NCBI GenBank assembly: GCA_965262055.1
Contig: CBDHEI010000002.1
Span: 3,100,001 to 3,164,000 of the forward strand
Direction: 5' to 3'
DNA length: 64,000 nt
Origin: G958296245 sp965262055
GTDB taxonomy: Bacteria > Chloroflexota > Dehalococcoidia > Lucifugimonadales > G958296245
A model generated the notes under the pieces. The model did no database searches, had not been told where the DNA came from, and saw only the letters and a list, made by a program, of their open reading frames with translations. A program made the position numbers and the translations under genes. Of the stretch, positions 51,104-60,425 are shown one piece after another. How positions within the stretch are numbered: position 1 is the stretch's first letter; every line of letters begins with the position of its first letter.

Positions 51104-51886
51104 ATGTGCTCCATGAGCCTCGTGCAGACACAGGGAGAGCGCGACCTCCTAGCGGATGCTCTTGGGGATACGCCGCAGACTGTCATTCCGGCCCACCTGT
51201 TGCGGCGCGGTCTCGCCGACGTGTATGTAGCCGGTGCGGTGCGGCGATTCGACGGCGTGGTCGTCCAGTCGCACTCTCTGCGGCGGGAGCCGTGGTGCTT
51301 CGGGCGTGACCCCTCCGCCGTGTGGGGGTTGCTGCGTCCGCTCAACAACTGGGGCCGGCAGGCCATGTCGCCGAACGTGCCCACAGACCTGGCCCGCTCG
51401 GTGGCCGCGATTATGGAGCGGGAGACGGGCGTCCAGGTCCGGTACTATGGCGACGTATACCACACGCTGGGTGGACCGGTCAGCAGACTTGACGTTGCCG
51501 AGGTGCGGCTGCTGAAGCTAGAGGACGCAAGCTTGCTGTCCGCGCACTGGGGCGGCTACGGGGCGGTGGGCTTCGCAACGGTTGAGGACCTCCTGACGGA
51601 TGGGGCTGTGGCAGGCGCCGTTGTAGAGGACAGGCTAGTGGCCCTCGCGCACACAAACGCCATGACGGCGAGGTATGGCGATATCGGCGTGGCTACCGAC
51701 GAGGTCTGGCGTGGACGGGGCTTCGCCTCCGCGTCTACGTGCCTCGTAGCACGCCGGATCCAGGAGCGGGGGCGGACCCCGGTGTGGAGCGCGGGTGAAG
51801 GCAACGCGGCGTCGTTGCGCGTGGCGTCAAAGCTCGGTTTTGTGGAGGTCTCGCGGCGGTTGTTCCTGAACATACGCCGCGGCTGA
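51104..51886 (+). CDS. GNAT family N-acetyltransferase
   Basis: The C-terminal half is a GNAT domain: YGDIGVATDEVWRGRGFASASTCLVARRI contains the acetyl-CoA-binding R-G-R-G-F-A motif, followed by PVWSAGEGNAASLRVASKLGF, the usual N-x-x-S-x-x-x-x-x-K-x-G-F block. The N-terminal 120 residues lack clear motifs and may be a second, degenerate GNAT-like domain, as in the GNAT_acetyltran group. The start is ATG 51104, with GGAG 8 bases upstream; two other Met codons are near. The substrate is unknown. Confidence 0.85.
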   Translation: MCSMSLVQTQGERDLLADALGDTPQTVIPAHLLRRGLADVYVAGAVRRFDGVVVQSHSLRREPWCFGRDPSAVWGLLRPLNNWGRQAMSPNVPTDLARSVAAIMERETGVQVRYYGDVYHTLGGPVSRLDVAEVRLLKLEDASLLSAHWGGYGAVGFATVEDLLTDGAVAGAVVEDRLVALAHTNAMTARYGDIGVATDEVWRGRGFASASTCLVARRIQERGRTPVWSAGEGNAASLRVASKLGFVEVSRRLFLNIRRG

Positions 51887-52005
51887 CTTGCTTCAGGGAC
51901 GTGTGCACGGAGGCGGGTTTCCGGCCGGGAGACCCATCCCCTCAGGTAGAACCACCGGGGCCACTTCAAACCTAAACGCTAGAAGCCCGGCTGAATGAAG
52001 CGCCA

Positions 52006-52875
52006 ATGGGTAGAGGAAACGCGACCATGGTTGAGCAAGCCACGATCGGTGATTTTGTCCTAGGGTTGGAGGGTCTTGCGATCCTGCGGTCGTGGATGGT
52101 GAATTCGGCCACTGTCAAGGCCAGAGCCCAGAAGATTGTTGAGATGGCCAGGCAGATCGAAGAGGAGCCCTGGTCGAATCCGATGGCTGCGGACGAACGT
52201 ACTGTCGCAGCCGGATATGCCGAATGGGCAACTACCTACGACGAGGACAGTAATCCCATACTACTCGCTGAGGAGCCCATTGTACGCGGACTTCTCGCGC
52301 GCTACCCAGTTGGCGTAGCGCTAGACGCAGCCTGCGGCACCGGGAGGCATACCGCATACCTGGCCTCATTGGGCCATCGGGTGACTGGCATCGACTCCAC
52401 TCCAGAGATGTTGGAGGTGGCTGCGGCGAAGGTGGCTGCGGCTCTATTCGAGACCGCCGACCTGACCGCGATCCCGTTGCCGGATGGGGCCGTGGATATC
52501 GCCGTCTGTACACTTGCGCTGACCCACTGTGCCGATCTGGGGCCGCCCATCAGAGAACTCGCGCGGGTCGTCCGAACTGGCGGGCATGTAGTCATTTCCG
52601 ACGTCCACCCCTTCACGGTGATGCTCGGTGCACACGGCAGATACCGGCGAGACCGAACGGAGCGCGGGTTTGTTCGGAACCATGTCCACCTCCCATCGGA
52701 CTATCTCACCGCGTTCCGAGACGCGGGACTCTACGCAGTCAAATGCACAGAGCCTCTCTGGACTGATCGGGAAATAGCTACGCTGGGATTCGCTGATCAG
52801 ATGCCCGATCTCGTGGAGGCTTCTATCGAAGGAACACCCATCGTGATTGTATGGGAACTGAAGAAGGGCACCTAA
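52006..52875 (+). CDS. Class I SAM-dependent methyltransferase
   Basis: The methyltransferase motif I reads VALDAACGTGRHTAYLASLGH near residue 105. Motif II includes GIDSTPEMLEVA, and later come PLPDGAVDIAVCTLALTHC and ELARVVRTGGHVVISDVHP, all typical of the Methyltransf_11 group (UbiE-like). The N-terminal 80 residues are an unassigned helical extension. The target is unknown. It stands alone between an acetyltransferase and a glycosidase-like gene. The 272 bp that follow (52876-53147) contain no gene that I can support. Confidence 0.88.
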   Translation: MGRGNATMVEQATIGDFVLGLEGLAILRSWMVNSATVKARAQKIVEMARQIEEEPWSNPMAADERTVAAGYAEWATTYDEDSNPILLAEEPIVRGLLARYPVGVALDAACGTGRHTAYLASLGHRVTGIDSTPEMLEVAAAKVAAALFETADLTAIPLPDGAVDIAVCTLALTHCADLGPPIRELARVVRTGGHVVISDVHPFTVMLGAHGRYRRDRTERGFVRNHVHLPSDYLTAFRDAGLYAVKCTEPLWTDREIATLGFADQMPDLVEASIEGTPIVIVWELKKGT

Positions 52876-53147
52876 CTCCCCTCATAGCTCAAGGTCTCTG
52901 GGGAGCGCTAGTATGAGATTTGGCGTCCCGAGGTCTTCCAGGGTCAGACAGTGGCGTATCTTGGGTCGGTCGTGGGAGGGGGTGGTAGGCTTCTAGGTTG
53001 AGTGACTTGCTAAAAGAGAGCGACTCGACTGCGCCTGGTCGAGGGCGTCTTGTGCGGGGCTACGGGGGTCAATAGAATGGGCGACGTTGTGCGTGACAGC
53101 TTACGGGATGGCTGATTCTAACTGCGGTGACGCTGCGGAGGTGATTC

Positions 53148-54923
53148 ATGACCGGGACTCAAACCGACAAGCTGGGGGGCAGGGGGCTGTCTTCGGCACC
53201 AGTGTACGTTTCCGACCTTGGGAGGTGCGAGCCGTCCGAGGCCATCTCCCGTACCTCGGAGCGTCACAGGTGGCGGGCGTACGACTACGAGGTTGGCGGT
53301 TTTGGGGGCGTGATGCTGATGGCGGGACCGGAGACGGAGGCGCCGGAGATCGCGTACCCGCTGGAGGTCGACGGGTGGCACGCGGTGTCAATCGGCTTCT
53401 ACTCGACTACGCAGGGCCTCAGCGGGGTCAGCGACTTCCTGGTGAGGCTGTCGGGCGACGACACCTTCTCGGTGCTCGATTCGGTGCGGGCCGACGCCTT
53501 CGAGCAGCAGGGGCAGTTGGAGGAGATCTACTGGAAGACGGCGGACCTGACCGGGCAGCAGATCGTGTTCGGCCAGCTCACGCGCAGAAGGGCGCAGGGC
53601 GAGGGGCTGGGCGTGGTGGAGTGCGGCCCGGTGCGGATCGCTTACGTCAAGCTGGCGCCGCTGACCGAGGCCGAGGCGGAGGAGCACAAGCGGGACACAG
53701 GCGATGGGAAGAACAAGCGGCTCTACGCGCACAACGACGCGTTCAGCTTTCAGAACCAGTACCGGCCCACCACCGCGGAGGCGATCAGGCGGCAGATCGA
53801 ACCGTACCGGGACACAGACTTCTCGCGCATCTACTGGGAGGTTGGGAGCGGCGACACACTCTACTACCCGTCGAGGATAGGGCGCAACTGGGACACGATC
53901 GACCTACCGAGGGACTACGGGCGGATGAACGACCGTTTGCGAGACGAGGCGTGGCGCATCCTGCGGGAGGACGGCGTCGATCCCTTCCGGGTCGCCTTGG
54001 ACCACGCGCACGAGATCGGCCTAGAGATGCACGGCTCGTACCGGCTCGCCGGATGGACCTACCCGCCGCCCACGCTTAGCTACGCGTTCGAGGGCGGGAT
54101 GTGGGAGAGGAGGGCGGACCTGCGCTGCCTCGACCGGGATGGACGTTACCTGCCGCGCCTGTCGTACGCGTTCCGCGAGGTGCAGGACTACGCGCTGTCG
54201 GTGCTGCGGGAGGTGGCGCAATACCCGCTTGACGGGCTGGCGCTTCTCTACAACCGCCGTCCGCCGTACATCATGTACGAGCAGCCGCTGATCGACGGCT
54301 TCCTGAAGGAGCACGGCGAGGACCCACGCAAGCTGCCCGAATTCGAGCCGACCTGGCTTGCTTACAGGGCCGGGGTGGTGACGGAGTTCATGCGGCGGGT
54401 CCGGGCGGAGCTGGACGCGGTTGCGGAGGAGCAGGGGCGGGGGCCTATACAGATCACGGCCTGCGTGCTGGGGAAGGTGGAAGACAACACGTACTTCGGC
54501 CTGGACACGGAAACATGGGCGAAGGAGAGGCTGATCGACACGCTCATCCCTTACAGCCCGGCGCCGCTGGCCATGCCGATAGCGAGCGACATATGGTCGG
54601 ACCCTGCGCAGGTCGAGCCCTTCGTGTCGATGGTGAAAGGTACCGGCTGCGGGCTATCGCTGAACGTGATGCCGAGGGATCTAGGCCCGGAGGAGTACCG
54701 GCGGATGGCCTCGATGCTCTACGGTGTTGGCGCAGAGTCGCTGTTCTTCTGGGACACGAACGCGCGCTGCACGTACCAGCCTCCCTGGGCGGCCCTGAGG
54801 CGGCTGGGGCACGGGGAGGAGATAGAGGGCTGGATGCAGGCGGGCGAGCCTGACCTAGGCGCCGTTGTGGAGCCTCTGAAGTCGCTGGCGGGTTGGAATA
54901 TGGAAGCGATAGCGCCGGGGTGA
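53148..54923 (+). CDS. TIM-barrel glycosidase-like protein, paralogue C
   Basis: The 591-residue protein has an N-terminal beta-rich domain (about 30-180) and then a TIM-barrel part (about 200-560). The barrel part resembles the two paralogues at 41782 and 42970 in order and motifs: SYAFREVQDYALSVLREVAQYPLDGLALLYNRRPP, then DPRKLPEFEPTWLAYRAGVVTEFMRRVRAELD against the PREVDANDEDWARLRAGYYTQFVRELRWDLN of its relatives. A strong GGAGGTGATTC precedes the ATG. No signal peptide is seen. Glycosidase-like chemistry is inferred; the acid residues need modelling. Confidence 0.7.
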   Translation: MTGTQTDKLGGRGLSSAPVYVSDLGRCEPSEAISRTSERHRWRAYDYEVGGFGGVMLMAGPETEAPEIAYPLEVDGWHAVSIGFYSTTQGLSGVSDFLVRLSGDDTFSVLDSVRADAFEQQGQLEEIYWKTADLTGQQIVFGQLTRRRAQGEGLGVVECGPVRIAYVKLAPLTEAEAEEHKRDTGDGKNKRLYAHNDAFSFQNQYRPTTAEAIRRQIEPYRDTDFSRIYWEVGSGDTLYYPSRIGRNWDTIDLPRDYGRMNDRLRDEAWRILREDGVDPFRVALDHAHEIGLEMHGSYRLAGWTYPPPTLSYAFEGGMWERRADLRCLDRDGRYLPRLSYAFREVQDYALSVLREVAQYPLDGLALLYNRRPPYIMYEQPLIDGFLKEHGEDPRKLPEFEPTWLAYRAGVVTEFMRRVRAELDAVAEEQGRGPIQITACVLGKVEDNTYFGLDTETWAKERLIDTLIPYSPAPLAMPIASDIWSDPAQVEPFVSMVKGTGCGLSLNVMPRDLGPEEYRRMASMLYGVGAESLFFWDTNARCTYQPPWAALRRLGHGEEIEGWMQAGEPDLGAVVEPLKSLAGWNMEAIAPG

Positions 54924-54991
54924 TTCCTACCTATGGCCGAATTAGGCAGCGTCCTCGCTACCGACGGGGATGGCGGGTTTCAAGCCCGCCC

Positions 54992-55918
54992 CTACGATTG
55001 GCAATTCGTGCGCGGAGGATACGAGGTGGCGGTCGCGTAGCCGATTAGCTTGTAGGTAAGCTTGGCGGCGGTGAAGGCGCAGGCCTCGGGGCCCTCGTCG
55101 GGGCTCAGCTCCGTTACGTCGAAGCCTACGACTCGCCTCTGTGTGGCGACGGCCCTGAGAAGGCTGGTGACTGCGGCCCAGCCCATGCCGCCCGGCTCCG
55201 GCGTGCCGACGGCGGCCATGAGCGACGGGTCGAATACATCCAGGTCTACGCTGACATAGACCTCCTGCGTCAGGTTGGCCATCGCCCATGACGCCAACTC
55301 GTCCGCAGTCATGCCGGAGGGCCAGAAGACCACCGGCAGTTTCGTCTCGCGTATGAAGGCGCGCTCAGGGGTGCTGAGGCTGCGCACGCCGATTTTGGCC
55401 ACGGGGCATATTTCCAGCAGCCGGCGAGCGACGGAGGCGTGGCCCCAGGGGGTGCCCATGTACTCGTCGCGCAGATCGGCGTGGGCGTCCAGGTAGAGTA
55501 CGGAAAGGCTGGGATGGAGGGCCCTCTGGGCGCGTACGGCGCCTATGGTCACGGAGTGGTCGCCGCCCAGCACTCCCACCAGAGCGCTGTTGGCCGCGGC
55601 TGCGCTCACCGCCTGCTCGACCCGGCGGACCATCGCCTCAGGGCCGCTGACGTCCGGCTCCAGCTCGGGCGCGGTGTAGATGCCAACGGGCGAAAGGTCG
55701 CGGTCGAGCTCGATGTCGTAGTCCTCGAGCTGTCGCGAAGCGTTGATGATCGCGGCGGGGCCGTCACGCGCTCCCGTCCGGTAGGAGGTCGTGCTGTCAT
55801 AGGGGACGGGGAGGAGGATCACCCTCGCATCGGCGGGCGTAACTTCCCCAGGCGGCACGTCGAGGAAGGTGTTCCAGTGCCGGGGGACCCCGCCCAGGGG
55901 GTCGCCGGGATCAGTCAT
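54992..55918 (-). CDS. speB: Agmatinase / ureohydrolase
   Basis: The manganese-site motifs of the arginase/agmatinase superfamily are present: GVLGGDHSVTIG, VLYLDAHADLRDEY, WGHASVARRL and VYVSVDLDVFDPS. SYRTGARDGPAAIINASRQLEDYD is typical of agmatinase. It would release urea from agmatine to give putrescine, with Mn2+ bound by the Asp/His cluster. The ATG at 55918 (MTDPGDP) overlaps the speH stop by 8 bp, so the two genes are coupled. Other ureohydrolases such as guanidinobutyrase share these motifs, so the substrate is likely but not certain. Confidence 0.88.
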   Translation of the reverse strand: MTDPGDPLGGVPRHWNTFLDVPPGEVTPADARVILLPVPYDSTTSYRTGARDGPAAIINASRQLEDYDIELDRDLSPVGIYTAPELEPDVSGPEAMVRRVEQAVSAAAANSALVGVLGGDHSVTIGAVRAQRALHPSLSVLYLDAHADLRDEYMGTPWGHASVARRLLEICPVAKIGVRSLSTPERAFIRETKLPVVFWPSGMTADELASWAMANLTQEVYVSVDLDVFDPSLMAAVGTPEPGGMGWAAVTSLLRAVATQRRVVGFDVTELSPDEGPEACAFTAAKLTYKLIGYATATSYPPRTNCQS

Positions 55919-56381
55919 CGCCGGCTGAGGGGCCTGCACCTAGGGAGACGCGCTCCCTGACCATGCCGCCGTAGGCTTCCCTAGGGGTCGAGTGCTCCAG
56001 GCCCCGCTCCAGGGTAGATACTCTGACATCCGTGAGGCCGAAGACCTGTTCGATCTGACTCACGGACTCGTCAGCGTCGAAGTTCTTGCAGGAGAAGACG
56101 TCGATGTTGACGTAGCCCCTGTCGGGGAAGGTGTGGACGCTGATGTGGCTCTCAGCAATGAGCACGAAGCCGGAGATGCCCCAGTCCTCAGGCACGCGGC
56201 CACGGTAGGTGTAGACCTGCGGGGCGATCATCTTGGTCATACCTATCTTCTCGGGGTATTCGTCCAGGAAGCGGTGCACGAGGCCCTCGTCCTGGAGCCT
56301 ATCCCTGTCAGCGCCGTATCCGTCGACTATGAGGTGCAAGGGCCGTCCATCCCCGTTGCGATGCCTAGTTGCGGTGACCAT
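55911..56381 (-). CDS. speH: S-adenosylmethionine decarboxylase (SpeH type)
   Basis: The self-cleavage site is seen as LIAESHISVHTFPDRGYVNIDVFSCK, where Ser78 becomes the pyruvoyl group and His and Cys assist. The rest (HLIVDGYGADRDRL) fits bacterial SpeH. The enzyme makes decarboxylated SAM, the aminopropyl donor for spermidine. The frame extends to 56459, but the ATG at 56381 gives a normal length of 156 residues; no strong ribosome binding site is visible before it. Its partner spermidine synthase is not in the window. Confidence 0.92.
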   Translation of the reverse strand: MVTATRHRNGDGRPLHLIVDGYGADRDRLQDEGLVHRFLDEYPEKIGMTKMIAPQVYTYRGRVPEDWGISGFVLIAESHISVHTFPDRGYVNIDVFSCKNFDADESVSQIEQVFGLTDVRVSTLERGLEHSTPREAYGGMVRERVSLGAGPSAGDD

Positions 56382-56605
56382 CGCCGTGCGGGGTATAGTG
56401 TACCGCACTGGCGGTATCTCTACAGGACGGCAGCGCCCCGGTGCCACAAGTCGCGCCACGATCCCGGCTGCTCTACAGCCGGTTGTGAAACATGACGGCT
56501 CCGAAGGTGCGGGCGCCCGTGCGCGCTAGGGCCGTCTGGTCTATGGCGTTCATCGCGTGCCGATGCTACAATCTCGCCGCCTTTAGACGAAAAGGGGAGG
56601 ACGCA

Positions 56606-57610
56606 ATGAGACGCGACGAGCTAAAGAAGCTGATCCAGGGCTCGATATGCACGCTGCCCGCACCGTTCGACGAAAACCACCGTGCCGACTACGGTCGGAT
56701 GTATGAGCTCTGCAAGTTCCTGGTGGACCAGGGGCTGCGCACGGGCAACTCGGTGCTCAAGGTCGCAGCCGCCGGCGGGGAAGGGAGCCAGCTTGCCGAC
56801 GACGAGTGGGCCGCCATGGTGCAGTCCGTCGTGAGCGCGGCCGACGGCAAGGTGCCGGTGATGGCTGGCATATCGCACAAGGACACCTACAGGACCATTG
56901 AGGACGCGAAGAAGGCGCAGGACCTCGGCGCGGTCGGGCTGCAGATATCGCCTCCCATCTTCAACGACCCGAAGCAGGACGACCTGCTGCGCCACTACTC
57001 CGCCATATCGGACGCCATCGAGATCGGGGTCATGGTCTACAACACGCCGTGGTTCTCCATGCAGATGGGCAAGCGGTATGGGGGAGGGGGTATCCATTCC
57101 CTGGGCGACCACCATCCCGACACCATCGTGAAGATGGCAGACTTCGAGCACATCGTCGCCATAAAGTGGTCGGTGTCGGACGACTACGAGTACGAGGAGA
57201 TGACGCGGTTCGCCCACATCTTCAACGTTTTGGACAACAACACGGACCCGATGCTCTGCCACAAGCTGGGGGGTAGGGGTTATATCAACACGTTCAACGA
57301 CGCGTACCCGGCTCACGATATCGAGATATGGAACCTCATGGAGAGCGGGCGGTACGAGGAGGCGCAGAAGCTGTATATGCACCCGCGCACACCGGAGATG
57401 GCGGCCTTCTCGGCGAAGGTCATGGCGAAGTCTGGCGGCATCGCCCGGATCAAGAAGGGCATCATGGAGGTCATAGGCCAGCCCGTGGGCGCGATGCGTC
57501 CTCCGTCGCTGCCGCTGACGGAGGAGGAGGTCGACGAGCTGCGCGAGATTGTGCGGAGCTGGGGCTGGCCGGTCGTCGAATCGAAGGCCAGGCAGCCTGT
57601 GGCGGTCTGA
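56606..57610 (+). CDS. DapA-family aldolase/lyase
   Basis: This TIM-barrel enzyme of the dihydrodipicolinate synthase/N-acetylneuraminate lyase family has the Schiff-base lysine at K187 in HIVAIKWS and Tyr145 in VMVYNTPW. The usual G-x-x-G-E segment appears as AAAGGEGSQL. Family members cleave or form 2-keto-3-deoxy sugar acids, sialic acid or dihydrodipicolinate; this one is not clearly DapA. GGGGAGG 5 bases before the ATG at 56606 sets the start. With the SelA-like and HpcH-like genes that follow, a sugar-acid degradation route is plausible. Confidence 0.85.
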   Translation: MRRDELKKLIQGSICTLPAPFDENHRADYGRMYELCKFLVDQGLRTGNSVLKVAAAGGEGSQLADDEWAAMVQSVVSAADGKVPVMAGISHKDTYRTIEDAKKAQDLGAVGLQISPPIFNDPKQDDLLRHYSAISDAIEIGVMVYNTPWFSMQMGKRYGGGGIHSLGDHHPDTIVKMADFEHIVAIKWSVSDDYEYEEMTRFAHIFNVLDNNTDPMLCHKLGGRGYINTFNDAYPAHDIEIWNLMESGRYEEAQKLYMHPRTPEMAAFSAKVMAKSGGIARIKKGIMEVIGQPVGAMRPPSLPLTEEEVDELREIVRSWGWPVVESKARQPVAV

Positions 57611-57614
57611 TTCC

Positions 57615-58790
57615 GTGGTTACGGAAGAGGGACGAGGGACCGACTACTACTCCAAGCTCGGCGTCCGGAGGGTCATCAACGCCTGGGGGAGCAGCACGGT
57701 GCTCGGCGGCTCGGAGTCGTCGCCCGAGGTCGTGCTGGCCATGGAGCAGGCGAACACCAGCTTCGTTGAGATGGACGACCTGCTGCGGCGCTCGGGCGAC
57801 TACATCGCCGACGTGCTGGGCACGGAAGCTGCCTATGTGACGGCTGGCGCGGCAGGGGCGATAGCCCTGGGCACGGCAGCGTGCATGACCGGGGTGGACG
57901 AGGAGAAGGTTCGCCGTATCCCCGACACCACCGGCATGAAGAACGAGGTGGTGCTGCAAAAGGCCCAGCGCTACCGGTACGACAGGTGCTTCACCATGTC
58001 GGGGGCGAGGCTGGTGGAGGCCGGGGATGCGGACGGCTGCACGAAGGAGCAGCTGGCGGCGGCCATCAGGGAGAGCACGGCGGCAGTCGCCTACCAGGTG
58101 CAGTACGGGCGCCCGGAGACGGTGCTGTCCATAGAGGACGTGATGGAGGTCGCCCATGAACACGGGGTGCCGGTGATCTCGGACGCGGCGCCACACAATT
58201 ACCCGCTGGACTACTTCAGGCGCAACGCGCAGGCGGCCGACCTGGTCTGCTTCAGCGCGAAGTACTTCCAGGCGCCGCAGACGATAGGGATCATATGCGG
58301 GCGGCGCGACCTGATTGAGGCTGTTCGGGCCAACGGCTTCACGGCGTACCACGCCAAGGAGGCGGGCGTCGTGGAAGCCATGACGAAGTTCCCAGCCGGC
58401 GCGTGGGGGCGGACGATGAAGGTGGACCGGCAGGCGCTGGCCGGTGGGCTGGCGGCCCTGGACCGGTGGTTCTCAATGGACCACGAAGACCGTATCCTGG
58501 GGTACCGCGCAGTCATGGAGGCGATCCAGGCCCCCCTGGAGGGCGTGTCGCACGTCGAGAGCGAGGTTGTCGACGTGCCCAACTTCTGGCAGGTGGAACT
58601 GCACGTGCGGCTCGACTCGCTGGCATTGGGCAAGACTGCCGAGCAGGTGGCGACGGAGCTCGACGCCGGCGACCCGCGCATATGGGTGGCGTTCTTCGGC
58701 GCCGGCCAGATAGCGATTAAAACCAATACTATGACGGAGGAAGACGGCGAGATACTCGGGGACAGGCTGAGGGCCGTGTTGACCCCCTGA
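57615..58790 (+). CDS. SelA-like PLP-dependent enzyme (amino-sugar-acid ammonia-lyase type)
   Basis: The protein is a fold-type I PLP enzyme: LGVRRVINAWGSSTVLGGS near the start, then AAYVTAGAAGAIALGTAACMTG for the phosphate cup, PVISDAAPHN with the pyridine-binding Asp190, and CFSAKYFQAPQTIGIICG with the likely PLP lysine K216. It belongs to the SelA/DgaE group rather than true selenocysteine synthases, because the context is catabolic. D-glucosaminate dehydratase is a close named relative. The GTG at 57615 gives 391 residues. It starts 4 bp after the DapA-like stop. Confidence 0.82.
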   Translation: MVTEEGRGTDYYSKLGVRRVINAWGSSTVLGGSESSPEVVLAMEQANTSFVEMDDLLRRSGDYIADVLGTEAAYVTAGAAGAIALGTAACMTGVDEEKVRRIPDTTGMKNEVVLQKAQRYRYDRCFTMSGARLVEAGDADGCTKEQLAAAIRESTAAVAYQVQYGRPETVLSIEDVMEVAHEHGVPVISDAAPHNYPLDYFRRNAQAADLVCFSAKYFQAPQTIGIICGRRDLIEAVRANGFTAYHAKEAGVVEAMTKFPAGAWGRTMKVDRQALAGGLAALDRWFSMDHEDRILGYRAVMEAIQAPLEGVSHVESEVVDVPNFWQVELHVRLDSLALGKTAEQVATELDAGDPRIWVAFFGAGQIAIKTNTMTEEDGEILGDRLRAVLTP

Positions 58791-58817
58791 GTAGCGCAGT
58801 CTGTGGGAGCGAATCGC

Positions 58818-59540
58818 ATGAGGACCAACAAGGTACTGGAGAAGATGAAGCAGGGAAAGAGGGCGGTTGGCTGCGCCCTCGTCTTTCCCTCCACTGATCT
58901 CGTGGAGCTGATCGGCATGGCTGGGATGGACTTCGTCTACATAGACTTCGAGCACGGTGGCTTCTCGCCGGAGTCCATCGTGGACATGTGCAGGGTGGCC
59001 AACCTGTACGACGTGACTCCCATAGGCAGGGCACCGGACATTCTGCCGTCGACGATAGGCAGGCTGCTCGACTGGGGATACCAGGGCGTCGAGGGTCCGC
59101 ACGTGGGGACTCGCGCCGACGCGCAGCAGCTTGTGGACGCGTGCTACTACGCCCCCATGGGCAAGCGCAGCCTGGGGGCCAGCCGGGGCGCGGCGTACGG
59201 CGCCAGCGGGCCCGCGACGGAGTACACGCAGGAGGCCAATTCTCAGATATACGTCTTCGCGCTGCTGGAAGACCTCCGGGCCGCGGAGAACATCGAGGAG
59301 ATAGTGGAGGTCGACGGCATCCACTCGTACCACATCGGCACCAACGACCTGGCGCAGTCGATGGGGCTGCCCGGACAGCCGAACCATCCCAAGGTGCAGG
59401 AAGTGGCGGACCGCATGGTCGACGCCATCCACGCCGCCGGCAAGAAGACGTCGGAGGAGCTGGTTGCGGCCGCCCGTGGTACAAACATCTTCCTCGACGG
59501 GGCTAAGGCGTTCGTGGCCGAAGTGGCCGCGTCCGGGTAG
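58818..59540 (+). CDS. HpcH/HpaI-type class II aldolase
   Basis: The TIM-barrel motifs are MDFVYIDFEHGGFSPE with the metal-side Glu/Asp and base His, a loop VEGPHVGTRADAQQLVDACYYAPMGKRSLG (with the Gly-rich site) and IGTNDLAQSMGLPG. This family cleaves 4-hydroxy-2-oxo acids such as 2-keto-3-deoxy sugar acids to pyruvate and an aldehyde, with a divalent metal. ATG 58818 with GGGAG 8 bases upstream is chosen over a GTG at 58803. It follows the SelA-like gene by 27 bp. Confidence 0.88.
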   Translation: MRTNKVLEKMKQGKRAVGCALVFPSTDLVELIGMAGMDFVYIDFEHGGFSPESIVDMCRVANLYDVTPIGRAPDILPSTIGRLLDWGYQGVEGPHVGTRADAQQLVDACYYAPMGKRSLGASRGAAYGASGPATEYTQEANSQIYVFALLEDLRAAENIEEIVEVDGIHSYHIGTNDLAQSMGLPGQPNHPKVQEVADRMVDAIHAAGKKTSEELVAAARGTNIFLDGAKAFVAEVAASG

Positions 59541-59575
59541 GTACCTCGCCCTACGAGCGCCATCGAAGACGCATT

Positions 59576-60394
59576 GTGGCCCGTGGGCCTGCTGTGCCGG
59601 TTGCGGGGCCGCGAGTGTTTCTGAGTCATTCCATCGCGTTTCGGCTGCTGTGGCTGCTCGCCTTCGCGGCGGTGGTCGCCCCCCTTTCGTGCGTCGATCG
59701 CCCTAGGGTTGCGGAGCTTGGGCTGACGGAGCTAGACGCCGCCGGAGCTTGTTTCCCTGCCGGCAGGCTCGAAGTGGTAGCGGGCGACGAGTGGAAGCTG
59801 ACTGGAGATCTCCGGTCTCTGGATGTCTACGGCGGCGGTGAGCAGTCAGCGGCCTTCGTCACCACCCACATCAGCGTGACCGGCATCTACGACGGGGTCA
59901 CCGAGTCGGGCGGCGAACAGGTCATCGTGCGCGGAGGGGTAGTGGAGGGGACCATGGAGGACCGCTCCGACGAGAGGGGAGTGCCTCCGGCGCCCGCGTT
60001 GCCTTTTTCTAACTCCACCGTATCGTCCATCGACCAAGGGCCAGTCCTGACTATCGATTGGGAGTGTCATCGGAACGCCTGGCTGTCGCACGTGGACGTG
60101 AGCGAGAAGAGGACGCCGGAGAAGTTCAGGGGGCCCACGAAGTACCAGCGGATCGTCGAGGAAAGGATCCTGGGCTCCGGCATGGAGGTGATCGTCTTCA
60201 AGCTCAAGCGGGACGAGCCGGGACTGATCAGCTCCAGGTTCACGACCTTCGTCACGAGTTTCGGGTACGATAGGGAGACGGGTAGGCTGGTACTCAGAGA
60301 GGTCAGCACCTTCGGCATACAGGAGGAGGAGACCTTCGGCACGTTCTCCTCGCAGGAGCTGGTGGCGGAGGACGAGCCGCCCGCTCTGGAGTGA
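59576..60394 (+). CDS. Hypothetical lipoprotein
   Basis: I recognise no family. The first 40 residues form a signal peptide (LLWLLAFAAVVAPLSC) ending in a lipobox-like PLSC at about residue 39. The remaining part is beta-rich and acidic (GRLEVVAGDEWKLTGDLRSL, VTGIYDGVTESGG, FRGPTKYQRIVEERILGSGMEVIVFKLKRDE). It likely sits lipid-anchored outside the membrane. GTG at 59576 has a weak ribosome binding site, and a later GTG near 59614 is another choice. It is in line with the preceding aldolase but may be separate. Confidence 0.65.
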   Translation: MARGPAVPVAGPRVFLSHSIAFRLLWLLAFAAVVAPLSCVDRPRVAELGLTELDAAGACFPAGRLEVVAGDEWKLTGDLRSLDVYGGGEQSAAFVTTHISVTGIYDGVTESGGEQVIVRGGVVEGTMEDRSDERGVPPAPALPFSNSTVSSIDQGPVLTIDWECHRNAWLSHVDVSEKRTPEKFRGPTKYQRIVEERILGSGMEVIVFKLKRDEPGLISSRFTTFVTSFGYDRETGRLVLREVSTFGIQEEETFGTFSSQELVAEDEPPALE

Positions 60395-60425
60395 AACACG
60401 GCGTCCACAGCTGGAGGCAGCAGAT

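Noticed and set aside
53087..54079. 330-codon Gly/Arg-rich frame overlapping paralogue C
   Set aside because: It is a shifted reading of the real gene, rich in Gly, Arg and Ala; the true gene has a strong ribosome binding site and paralogues.
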